Assembly (NCBI GenBank): GCA_963738305.1 | Contig: CAVTVU010000005.1 | Span: 62,001-126,000, forward strand | Length of the DNA: 64,000 bases | Direction of reading: 5' to 3' | Source: JBBRHQ01 sp963738305 | Lineage (GTDB): Bacteria; Actinomycetota; Thermoleophilia; Solirubrobacterales; 70-9 | Shown: piece by piece, positions 7,987 through 16,192 of the stretch | Layout of the letters: every line of letters starts with the position of its first letter | Position numbering within the stretch: the first letter of the stretch is position 1 | Made by a program: the position numbers and the translations under genes | Notes under the pieces: generated by a model | The model's database searches: none | Seen by the model: only the letters and a program-made list of their open reading frames with translations | Told to the model about the DNA's origin: nothing

Positions 7987-10020
7987 GTGGTGTCCTCCCG
8001 CGACCTCGCCGATCCGCGCGCAGTCTCCTCCCCGGACGCCGAGGAGCTCTCTGCGGCGGCGATCCGGACGATCCGCGGGCTCTGCATCGATGCGACGGAG
8101 GCGGCCAACTCCGGGCACCCGGGCCTGCCGCTGGCGATGGCCCCCGCCGCCTACCTGCTCTACGGGCGACTCCTCTTCCACGATCCCGCCGACCCCGGCT
8201 GGCCCGATCGCGACCGCTTCGTGCTCTCGGCCGGGCACGGCTCGGCGCTGCTCTACTCCGTCCTTCACCTGGCCGGCTACGACCTGCCGCTCGACGAGCT
8301 GCGGCGCTTTCGCCAGTGGGGTTCGGCGACCCCGGGCCACCCCGAGCGCGGCCCGGAGACGCCCGGGGTGGAGACGACCACCGGGCCGCTCGGTCAGGGC
8401 TTCGCCAACGGCGTGGGGATGGCGATGGCCGAGCGCTTCCTGCGCGAGCGCTACGGCCCGGAGCTGATGGACCACAGGGTCTACGGCATCTGCTCGGACG
8501 GCGACCTGATGGAGGGGGTCGGATCCGAGGCCGCCTCGCTGGCCGGCCACCTCGGGTTGGGTCGAATCGTCTACATCTACGACGACAACCGGATCACGAT
8601 CGACGGCTCGACCGATCTCTCCTTCTCAAGCGAGGATGTCGAGGCGCGCTTCCGTGCCTACGGCTGGCAGACGCTCTCGGTGTCAGACGCGAACGACCTG
8701 CCGGCCCTCGAGCAGGCCCTCCGCTCCGCCGCCGAGGAGGAGGAGCGTCCCTCGCTGGTCAGGGTGCGCTCGGTGATCGGTTGGCCGGCGCCGAACAAGG
8801 CGGGGACGGCCGGCGTGCACGGTTCGCCGCTGGGCGCCGAGGAGGCGCGCGAGACCAAGCTGGCACTCGGTCTCGACCCAGAGGAGGCGTTCGAGGTTCC
8901 CGCGGAGGCGGTTGCGGCCTTCGCCGAGGCCCGGGAGCGGGGTGAGGAGAGGAACCGAGCCTGGCGCGAGCGCCTCGAGCGTTGGCAGGACGCCGATCCG
9001 CAGGCCGCGGCCGAGTGGGAGGCCGCCTGGGCAGGCCACCCGAACGGCGACGTCGGCGCGGTCCTGCCGAGCTTCGAAGGCCCGAAGAGCTCCACCCGCA
9101 GTGCCGGCGGCAAGACGATGCAGGCGTTCGCCGACCTTGTCCCCACGATGATCGGCGGCTCGGCCGACCTGGTGGGCTCGACCAAGACCGAGTTCGCGGA
9201 TGACCACGCATACAGCCGGGAGCGGGCCGGCCGCAACGTCCACTGGGGCGTGCGCGAGCACGCGATGGGCGCCGCCGTCAACGGCCTGGCGCTGCACGGG
9301 GGGATCGCCAGGCCCTACGGGTCGACCTTCCTCGTCTTCTCCGACTACATGCGGCCGGCGATCCGCCTCTCGGCGATCATGGGGCTGCCCGTCGCCTGGA
9401 TCTTCTCCCACGACTCGATCGGGGTTGGCGAGGACGGCCCGACCCATCAGCCGATCGAGCACTACGCGGCCCTGCGGGCGATCCCGGGCCTGACCGTGAT
9501 CCGCCCCGCCGACGCCGCGGAGACGGCGCAGGCGTGGCGGGTGACGCTGGAGGAACTCGACGGGCCGGTCTGCATCCTGCTGACCCGACAGGACCTGCCG
9601 GTCCTGGATCGCACCGAGCTGGCCGGGGCTGAGGAGCTGGCCCGCGGCGGCTACGTCCTCGCCCAGGCCGCGGATTTGGTCGATGCGGTGATCGTCGCCA
9701 CCGGCTCGGAGGTCTCAGTGGCCCTCGAGGCGCGGGACCTGCTGGCCGGCGAGGGTGTTGGCGCAGCGGTCGTCTCGATGCCCTCCTGGGAGCTGTTCGA
9801 GGCGCAGCCGCAGGCCTACCGGGACGAGGTCCTGCCCGAGGGGGTGCCGGTCGTCTCGTTCGAAGCCGGCGTCCCCCAGGGCTGGGAGCGCTACGCCGAC
9901 CGCTCCGTCGCCCTGCGCCGCTTCGGCGCCAGCGCCCCGGCCGCAGAGGTCTTCGAGCGCCTCGGGATCAACGCCGCGGCGGTCGCGGCAGCGGTTCGCT
10001 CGGAGCTCGAGCAGGCCTAG
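7987..10020 (+). CDS. tkt: Transketolase
   Basis: Thiamine-diphosphate enzyme of the pentose phosphate pathway that moves two-carbon ketol units between sugar phosphates. 677 residues, the usual full length. N-terminal ThDP motifs: SGHPGLPLAMAP, TTGPLGQGFANGVGMA and the GDG...N type site CSDGDLMEGVGSEAAS with DDNRITIDG. The pyrimidine-binding domain carries MIGGSADLVGSTKT, HWGVREHAMGAAVNG and HDSIGVGEDGPTHQPIEH; the C-terminal domain ends in ASAPAAEVFERLGIN. Start is one of two tandem GTG codons (7987, 7990). It stands alone, with a strong hairpin terminator downstream. Confidence 0.97.
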   Translation: MVSSRDLADPRAVSSPDAEELSAAAIRTIRGLCIDATEAANSGHPGLPLAMAPAAYLLYGRLLFHDPADPGWPDRDRFVLSAGHGSALLYSVLHLAGYDLPLDELRRFRQWGSATPGHPERGPETPGVETTTGPLGQGFANGVGMAMAERFLRERYGPELMDHRVYGICSDGDLMEGVGSEAASLAGHLGLGRIVYIYDDNRITIDGSTDLSFSSEDVEARFRAYGWQTLSVSDANDLPALEQALRSAAEEEERPSLVRVRSVIGWPAPNKAGTAGVHGSPLGAEEARETKLALGLDPEEAFEVPAEAVAAFAEARERGEERNRAWRERLERWQDADPQAAAEWEAAWAGHPNGDVGAVLPSFEGPKSSTRSAGGKTMQAFADLVPTMIGGSADLVGSTKTEFADDHAYSRERAGRNVHWGVREHAMGAAVNGLALHGGIARPYGSTFLVFSDYMRPAIRLSAIMGLPVAWIFSHDSIGVGEDGPTHQPIEHYAALRAIPGLTVIRPADAAETAQAWRVTLEELDGPVCILLTRQDLPVLDRTELAGAEELARGGYVLAQAADLVDAVIVATGSEVSVALEARDLLAGEGVGAAVVSMPSWELFEAQPQAYRDEVLPEGVPVVSFEAGVPQGWERYADRSVALRRFGASAPAAEVFERLGINAAAVAAAVRSELEQA

Positions 10021-10113
10021 CGACCGACCGATTCCGGAAGTGGCCGACCCGGTGCACCACCCACACGGCTGAGGTGGGTCAGGCCGCGGGTCGAACGCGT
10101 CGCCGAGAACGAA

Positions 10114-10140
10114 AGAGCCCCCGCGCTGGGCGGGGGCTCT
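10114..10140. terminator. Bidirectional hairpin terminator between tkt and a convergent gene
   Basis: A perfect 11-bp inverted repeat, AGAGCCCCCGC then GCTGG then GCGGGGGCTCT, sits in the 168-bp gap between tkt (ends 10020) and the minus-strand HtaA-like gene (ends 10189). Its convergent placement and stability fit an intrinsic terminator serving both genes, although no long T-run follows on either side. Confidence 0.7.
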
Positions 10141-10188
10141 CCGCTGCGGGCCTCAGGGACGTGGCCCGCCGATCCGGTGGGGTGGGGC

Positions 10189-10764
10189 TCAGCCGGTGGT
10201 CACGTGAGCCGTGACGTGGCCGAGCAGCGCCCCGGCGCTGACGACGTGATCGCCAGCGACGTGGTTGATCCGCCTGGCCGCCTTCTTGCTGAGGCGCAGG
10301 TCGGCCTCGGCGGTTCCGGCAGCTACGTCGGCGCTCCGGTCGGTGAGGCGAGCAATCCGCACCCGGCCCCGATGGCCGACCTTGGCGCTGAGGAAAGCAC
10401 CCTTGCCGCGGTTCACGGCGACCATCCGGTGCAGCCTCAGAGAGCGCCCGTTCTTGGAGAACTTGACCCCGCCCTTGGTGACCAGCACGCCGTGCAGGTT
10501 CTTGGTGTTGACGAGGCCGCCGACGATCGGCAGCGTCAGGCCGTCGCTGTCGAGCGTCGCGGCGCCAGTGGCCTCGACCGCCACGCCGTGGTCGCTCAGG
10601 AACTCGGTCAGCTGGGACGACGGCGCGATCGTCGCCTCCTCCCCGGTGACCTTGACGACCTTGGCCTGCGCGGATGACGCCACGAGGGCGAGCATCGCGA
10701 GCCCGAGGAAAGCGGCCGCGACGGTGACCCGCCAGGCGCCCGACCTCTTCAAAGCGTGCTGCAT
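10189..10764 (-). CDS. Secreted HtaA-domain-like protein
   Basis: A 191-residue exported protein. I use ATG 10764 because an ideal ribosome site (AAGGAGG) lies 6-7 nt upstream; an earlier in-frame start at 10848 has none. The signal peptide is VTVAAAFLGLAMLALVASSAQA. The mature part (VTGEEATIAPSSQLTEFLSDHGVAVEA, SDGLTLPIVGGLVN, GVLVTKGGVKFSKNGRSLRLH) resembles the beta-rich HtaA-type domains common in secreted Solirubrobacterales proteins; the original HtaA binds haem in Corynebacterium. No haem ligand is certain here, so the function is open. Confidence 0.6.
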   Translation of the reverse strand: MQHALKRSGAWRVTVAAAFLGLAMLALVASSAQAKVVKVTGEEATIAPSSQLTEFLSDHGVAVEATGAATLDSDGLTLPIVGGLVNTKNLHGVLVTKGGVKFSKNGRSLRLHRMVAVNRGKGAFLSAKVGHRGRVRIARLTDRSADVAAGTAEADLRLSKKAARRINHVAGDHVVSAGALLGHVTAHVTTG

Positions 10765-10912
10765 GTAGTCCTCCTTCTTGGTTTCCGGACCTAAGCGCTC
10801 CCGGTGGGAAGCTCTCCCCACCAAACCCGGAGAGCGGGGCCGCGACAAGAGACCCGGGGGCTATTTGCAGGTGTTGACACCTGGGTGTGTGCCTGGAATC
10901 GGGCCCCACCCC

Positions 10913-10961
10913 GCCGAATGCAAGGATGCGTGCCCATTGGTCACGGAAGGTTGCGTTCGGC
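10913..10961. repeat. 49-bp inverted-end intergenic repeat, copy 1
   Basis: Begins GCCGAATGCAA and ends TTGCGTTCGGC, 11-bp inverted ends with one mismatch around a 27-bp core that includes CCATTGGTCACGGAAGG. Same length and ends as the copies at 24176, 30632 and 40535. It lies 11 nt beyond the stop of the minus-strand HDAC-like gene, where a terminator or 3' processing hairpin would be. Confidence 0.75.
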
Positions 10962-10972
10962 CGTCGTTGGAG

Positions 10973-12051
10973 CTAGCGAGAGTGTTCGAAGCCGCGCAAG
11001 GTCTCGACCACGAGGGCGCCCAGCGTCTTTAGGTCGTAGCCGCCCTCCTGGACCAGGACGGTCGGCAGCCCGAGGGCGCCGAGGATGCGGCCGGCCTCGC
11101 GGTAGCCGTCGGCGGTGACCTCGAGCGGGCTCTCGGGGTCGCCGGCTGCGGCGTCGACACCGAGCGCGACGACGAGGCTGCGGCGCCGCCGTCGCGCGCC
11201 CAGTGCGGCGAGCTCGCCCGACCGCTTCGAGCCATGGCCTCGTCGCCGGTGCCGGGGGCCAGCGGCAGGTTGCGGTTGGCGCCCTCGCCCTCGCCCGCGC
11301 CGGTCTCGTCGGCGAAGCCGAGGTAGTGGGGGAACCAGCCGGCGCCCGGGATCGACGTGGACCGAGCCGGTGAGCACCTCGGCTTCGGCGTAGAAGATCG
11401 ACTGGGTGCCGTTGCCGTGGTGGGCGTCGATGTCGATCACCGCGACCGGGCCGCGGCCGGCGTCGCGCAGCCGCGCCGCCGCCACCGCGGCGTTGTTGAG
11501 GTAGCAGGAGCCGCCGAAGGCGCCGCGGGTCGCGTGGTGGCCGGGCGGGCGGCAGCAGGCGTAGGCGGCAGCGCTCGCCGCCCGCGCACGAGATCGGCCG
11601 CCGCTGAGCGCGGCGTCGACCGCCGCGCCCGTGCCGCCTCCCAGGTGCCCGGGCCCGATCAGGGTCATCGTGTCGTAGGCGAAGCGGCCCGCGCGGGCCG
11701 TCACGGCCGCCGGGTCGCGGAGCGGGCAGCTCGCCGAGCAGCCGCGGGTGCGCGAACGAGGTAGGGGACGACCCGGTCCTGGCCGGGATCGGCGGGCAGG
11801 CCCGGCCGCCTCCCAGTCCTCCCAGGCGCCCGCGAGGTAGTCGAGCAGCTCGACGCTCGTGGACGCGCGAGCAGGCCTCGTCGGGGGCGGCGGGCTCGGC
11901 GTCGCATGAGCGGTGCGCCATCCGCCTCGAGCGCCGCGCGGATGCGCTCGGCGCGGGCCGGGACCTCGGTGCCGGGCGTGCGGACCCCGACCCAGACCTC
12001 GCCCTCGCGGCTCGTGCGCGCCGCGTGGCGGTCGCTCCAGACGACGGGCAA
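10973..12051 (-). CDS. HDAC-like deacetylase (acetylpolyamine amidohydrolase family); several frameshifts
   Basis: Zinc-dependent amidohydrolase of the class II HDAC/acetylpolyamine amidohydrolase superfamily. Pieced together across frames it starts at TTG 12051 (MPVVWSDRHAARTSREGEVW) and ends FEHSR at 10973. Hallmarks: CCRPPGHHATR (active-site His pair), GGSCYLNNAAVAAARL, VIDIDAHHGNGTQSIFY (metal Asp and His) and LVQEGGYDLKTLG near the end. About 355 residues. Roughly half a dozen single-base frameshifts lie between 11.2 and 12.0 kb. It diverges from the kdd-kce operon across a 140-bp promoter region, so it may serve that pathway, for example by removing acetyl from a lysine or beta-lysine derivative; that is inference. 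Confidence 0.8.
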
Positions 12052-12146
12052 TCGCGAGGCCCACGACAGCTGACCCTATACGCGTCGTCCGCGTGCGGCT
12101 ACGAACCGCGATAGAGATCGCCGGATCGCTCACCGCGCTCTGGCCA

Positions 12147-12185
12147 TTGACACGGGCTCCGACCGACCGTTATAGGTTCCTAACG
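12147..12185 (+). promoter_or_regulatory. Promoter with overlapping TetR-type operator upstream of kdd
   Basis: TTGACA at 12147-12152 and TATAGG at 12171-12176, spaced by 18 bp, form a close match to a housekeeping promoter. The sequence CGTTA-N8-TAACG at 12168-12185 overlaps the -10 box and the expected start site, a typical place for a TetR-family repressor. A TetR gene lies in the same operon at 14479. Binding is inferred, not shown. Confidence 0.55.
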
Positions 12186-12192
12186 AGCGTTC

Positions 12193-13256
12193 ATGAAGGC
12201 AACGTGACGGCGAGATCGAGCAGAGGGTCGGAGCCGACCGGGTGCTGGCCCCGCCGGGCGTGCTGCCGCAGCCCGCCGAGCGGCTCGACCCGTCGGGCCC
12301 GGTGCGCCCGTACGAGTTCGAGGTCGCGGTCGAGCGGCTCTGCCTCGACTCGACCTCGTTCCGCAAGATCCGCGAGCCGATGCGGGCGGCGAGCCCGACG
12401 CGATGGCCGAGCGGATCCTCGAGATCGTCGCGGCGCGCGGCAAGATGCACAACCCGGAGACCGACTCCGGCGGGAGTCCTGCTCGGAACCGTGCGCGCCG
12501 GTCGGCGAGCGGCTCGAGCTCGCCCCCGCCGATCGGCGACGCGGATCGTCACCCTCGCCTCGCTGACCCTGACGCCCGCTGCGCCTCGAGCCGATCACCG
12601 GCGCTCGACCCCGGCTCGCCGCAGGTCGAGGTCTACGGGACCGCCTACGTGTGCGAGCGCGCGCCTTGGGGGCCGGTGCCCGACGACCTGCCGCTCGAGA
12701 CCGCGCTCGAGGTCTACGACGTCTACGCCGCCGCCTCGCACGCCGCGACCTGGCGCCCCGGTGGGCGGCACGGTCTGCGTGCTCGGGGCCGGCCACGCGC
12801 GGCAAGCTGGCGATGGCCGCGGCGCGGGAGGCGATGGACGACGGCTACGTGGTCGCGGTCGACGTCGACCCGGACGCGGTCGAGCTGGTCAGCCGGCTCG
12901 GGCTCTGCGACATCGGGGTCGGCGCCGACCTGCGCGATCCGCTCGCCGCGCGGTCGAGGCGCTGCGCGGCGCCGGCGTCGCCGCCGGCCGACCTCACCGT
13001 CTGTCGTCGTCAACGCGGCCGGCTGCGAGCCGACCGCGATCCTGCTGACCGCCGTCCGGGGGTGCCGTCCTCTTCTTCTCGATGGCGACGAGGTTCTCGA
13101 CCGCGGCGCTGGCCGGCGACGGGCTCTCCTCCGACGCGCGGATGGTCGTCGGCAGCGGCTATACGCCCGACCTCGGCTCCTACGCGCTCGACCTGGTGCG
13201 GCGCACGCCGGCCGCTGCGCGAGGCGCTCGGGCCGCCAGTGGAGGAGGCGGCGTGA
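12193..13256 (+). CDS. kdd: L-erythro-3,5-diaminohexanoate dehydrogenase; many frameshifts
   Basis: NAD(P)-dependent oxidative deaminase that turns 3,5-diaminohexanoate into 3-keto-5-aminohexanoate in the lysine degradation route through beta-lysine. Pieced across frames it reads GADRVLAPPGVLPQPAERLD, YEFEVAVERLCLDSTSF, ILEIVAARGKMHNPETDSGG, then VCVLGAGHAGKLAMAAARE (Rossmann G-x-G-x-x-G), VVNAAGCEPTAILL, and ends LREALGPPVEEAA. About 345 residues, the usual size. ATG 12193 is the likely start, with a frameshift at about 12203; roughly ten more occur, most of them one inserted base. The stop overlaps the GTG of the thioesterase. kce lies two genes downstream, which supports the call. Confidence 0.87.
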
Positions 13257-13657
13257 GCGACGGCGGCGGACACCGGGTGCAGATGCGCTGGCGCGACCTC
13301 GACGGCCTCGGCCACGTCAACCACACCGTCGTCCTCACCTATCTCGAGGAGGGCCGCGACGCCTTCCTCGCCGCGTGCGGGGTCCGCCGCGAGGAGTACG
13401 TCGTCGGCCGCTGCTCGGTCAACTTCAAGCGAGGAGATCGATCCGGCCTTCGGCTCGGTGACGGTGGCAGTGCGCGGTGCGCGAGCTGGGCCGCTCGAGC
13501 CTGACGACGAGCGAGCGCATCCTCGATGACAGCGGCCGGGTCGTCGTCGAGGCGGAGTTCGGACTGGTGCTGTGGGACCCGGAGCAGCGGGAGTCGCGGC
13601 TGATCACCGACGACGAGCGCGCCGCGCTGGCGAGCCAACGAGGAGGGCTCCGGATGA
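13253..13657 (+). CDS. Hot-dog acyl-CoA thioesterase (YbgC/4HBT type); possible 3-aminobutyryl-CoA step
   Basis: About 134 residues starting at GTG 13253. It has the 4-hydroxybenzoyl-CoA thioesterase signature RWRDLDGLGHVNHTVVLTYL with the catalytic Asp in the D-x-x-G-H-V-N motif, then FLAACGVRREEYVVGRCSVNFKR and ILDDSGRVVVEAEFGLVLWD. A frameshift near 13430 splits it. It overlaps kdd upstream and kce downstream by 4 nt each, so it belongs to the pathway. The 3-aminobutyryl-CoA ammonia-lyase of lysine fermenters is also, as I recall, a small hot-dog protein, so this one could act on 3-aminobutyryl-CoA or crotonyl-CoA, but the motif itself says thioesterase. Confidence 0.75.
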
Positions 13658-14486
13658 GCGCGTGGAACAGCAACCCGGTCGTCCTCACCTGTCGCGATCA
13701 CCGGTGCCGACGTGTTCCGCGAGAACAACCCGAACATCCCCTACACGACCGAGGAGATCGCCGACTCGGCGATCGGGGCCGACGCACGCCGGGGCGACCG
13801 TCGCCCACCTCCACGTCCGCGAGGACGACGGCACCCCGAGCGGCCGTCCCGAGCTGTTCGTCGACGTGATCGACCGGATCCGCGCCGAGACCGAGATGCT
13901 GACGATGGTCTCGACCGGCGGCGCAAACGACATGACGATCGAGGAGCGGACCACCGGCCTGGAGGCGAAGCCCGACATCTCCGGGGTCGAGTCAGGCTCG
14001 ATGAACTTCGGCGACGAGACGTTCATCACCCCGCCGCCGGCCGGGCGGGGGATCATCGAGCGGGCGACTGCGGCCGGGATCGCGCTCGAGGTCGAGGCCT
14101 TCGACGTCGGTCACGTGGTCAGCGCGGTGCGCTGGCTCGAGCAGGGCGTGCTCTCTCCGCCGCTGCGGATCAACCTGGTGTTCGGCGTCCCGGGCGGGAT
14201 CGACGCCTCCCCCGAGGCGCTCGACGCGATGGTGCGCCCGCTGCCGCCCGACGCCTTCTGGACCGTCACCTGCATCGGCCGCCACCACCAGCGGATGCTC
14301 GGCCTGGCGCTGCTGCGCGGCGCGCCCGGGATCCGTACCGGCCTCGAGGACGTCGCCTACATCAGCAAGGGCGTGCACGCGCCCTCCAACGCCGCGCTGG
14401 TCGAGATGGCGGTGGGCCTCGCCGGCACGCTCGGCCGCGAGGTCGCCACCCAGGCCCAGACGCCGGAGCTGCTCAGCCTTGGCTGA
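13654..14486 (+). CDS. kce: 3-keto-5-aminohexanoate cleavage enzyme (BKACE family)
   Basis: Zinc enzyme that condenses 3-keto-5-aminohexanoate with acetyl-CoA to give acetoacetate and 3-aminobutyryl-CoA. Family motifs are VAITGADVFRENNPNIPYTTEEIADSA split over frames, GATVAHLHVREDDG (metal His-x-His), ETEMLTMVSTGGANDMTIEER, the SGSMNFGDETFITPP block, INLVFGVPGGIDASPEALDAM and a C-terminal GLEDVAYISKGVHAPSNAALVE. About 276 residues, full length. Frameshifts near 13690 and 13780; the rest is clean. BKACE members act on different beta-keto acids, but the adjacent kdd makes the lysine-pathway activity the best choice. Confidence 0.87.
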
Positions 14487-15194
14487 GACCGGCGCGATCG
14501 CCTCGCCGGAGGCCCGGCCGCGGCGCGGGCAGGACGCTCGCCGCCCGACGAGGCGTGGGCCGGGGACGCGCGAGGCGATCGACAGCGCCGCGCTGGAGCT
14601 CTTCGCCCAGCGCGGCTACCACGCGACCTCGATGCGGGCGATCGCCGTCGGCGGCGGAGGTGCAGCCGGCTGCGATCTACCACTGGTACCCGGCAAGGAG
14701 GCGATCCTGATCGGGTTCCAGGACGACTTCATGGAGCGGCTGACCGCCAAGGTCACCGACGGCGTCGAGCGCCAGAGCCGTCCGGCGCTGCGGCTGGCGG
14801 CCGCGGTCTGGGAGCACGTCGTCTTCCACGGCATCCACCGCCGGGCCGCCTTCGTCACCGACAGCGAGATCCGGGCGCTGACGCACGAGCCCCGGCAGCG
14901 CCCTGATCGCCAAGCGCGACGACTACCAGGAGATGTTCGGCGGCGATGATCCGCGACGGGGGTCGAGGACGGCTCGCTGCGGGTCTCCGAGGCCGACGTC
15001 GCGACCTACGCGATCCTGCTCCAGTGCACCGGGGTGGCGCTCTGGTTCGATCCCGGCGGGCCGCTCAGCCTGGAGCGCGTCGCCGAGCATCCACGTCGAG
15101 CTGGTGCTCGGCTCGGTCGGAGCGGAGCAGCAGCTGGTCGCCGATGCGATCGGAAGCGTCTCCCGAGACGCTCGGCCGAGGAGAGGGGGCCTAG
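14479..15194 (+). CDS. TetR-family transcriptional regulator; frameshifts
   Basis: About 235 residues from TTG 14479, overlapping the end of kce. The N-terminal helix-turn-helix is clear: REAIDSAALELFAQRGYHATSMRAIA then, after a frameshift at 14650, VQPAAIYHWYPGKEAILIGF. The ligand-binding part includes ALRLAAAVWEHVVFHGIHRRAAFVTDSEIRAL and, after further frameshifts near 14895 and 14945, LRVSEADVATYAILLQCTGVALWFDPGGPLSLERVAE. A probable operator overlaps the kdd promoter at 12168-12185. Being inside the operon suggests local, possibly acyl-CoA- or amine-responsive control. Confidence 0.82.
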
Positions 15195-15198
15195 CGCG

Positions 15199-16192
15199 AT
15201 GGACCGGGTCAAGCCACCCGCCCTGCCCGAGAAGGCGAGGATCGCCGTGGTCGCCCCGGCCAGCCCGCCGCAGACCCGCTCGGATATCGAGCAGGCCACC
15301 GACTATTTCGACGTCGCGCGGCCACGAGGTGGTGTTCGGTCCCAACCACCGCAAGGTCCACGGGTACCTGGCCGGCACCGACGAGGAGCGGGCCGCGGAC
15401 CTGCAGTGGGCGCTGAGCGAGCCCGGAATCGACATGGTGCACGCCCTCGACGGCGGCTACGGCACCGCGCGGCTGCACGACCTGATCGACTGGGACGCGG
15501 TCGGCGAGCCGCGCATCGTCTGCGGCTACAGCGACATCACCGCCCTGCACCTGGCGCTCGCCGCGCACGCCGGCTGGGTCACCTTCTACGGCCCCAACTT
15601 CCTGCGATTCACCCGGCACAAGGACGCGCTCACCGTGCCGACTGAGACCTGGTTTCACCGGGCCTTCCGAGCCCGAGCCGCTCGGGTCGCGTCTTCGAGG
15701 ACCCGGAGAACCCGTATGTGCTGACGGTCGGCGGGGGAACGGCAGAGGCACCGCTGGTGGGAGGCTGCCTGACCCTGCTCGCGGCCAGCATCGGCACTCC
15801 GTTCGAGCTCGAGACGGACGGCTGCGTGCTGATGGTCGAGGACCTCAACACCGATGTCTATCTGGTCGATACCGCCCTCAACCACCTGATCCGCGCCGGC
15901 AAGCTCGACCGGGTTGCGGGGTTCGTCTTCGGCACCGACGTCAACCTGAAGGCGCAGACGATCCCCGAGTGCGCCGGAATCGACCCTCTCGATCGAGGAG
16001 ATGCTCGACGAGCTGATCGCCCCGCTGGGGATCCCGGCGATCGCCAACCTGCCCGTCGGCCACGGCAAGCACATGGCGACCATGCCGCTCGGCGCGACCG
16101 TCCGGATCGACGGTGAGGCGAAGACCTTGGAAGTGATAGAGGCTGCGGTGGCCGGACCGCAGGACCAACGAGGAGGAGAGGACCGCCGATGA
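15199..16192 (+). CDS. S66 LD-carboxypeptidase / MccF-like serine peptidase; frameshifts
   Basis: Family S66 includes murein LD-carboxypeptidases and MccF, which cleaves microcin C-type peptidyl-adenylates. About 330 residues from ATG 15199. Motifs: IAVVAPASPP, ALDGGYGTARLHDLIDW, the nucleophile Ser in CGYSDITALHLAL, the Glu of LMVEDLNTDVYLVD and the His of GHGKHMATMPLGA. Frameshifts occur near 15325, 15670 and 15985. It sits directly before the peptide-importer genes and its stop overlaps the binding-protein ATG, so it is more likely to process imported peptides (muropeptides or peptide antibiotics) than to act alone. Confidence 0.82.

Noticed and set aside
5777..8467. An 896-codon open frame on the plus strand antisense to the propeller gene and overlapping two others
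   Set aside because: High GC makes long antisense frames common. Its translation is Arg/Gly/Pro-rich without motifs, and it crosses three well-supported genes.
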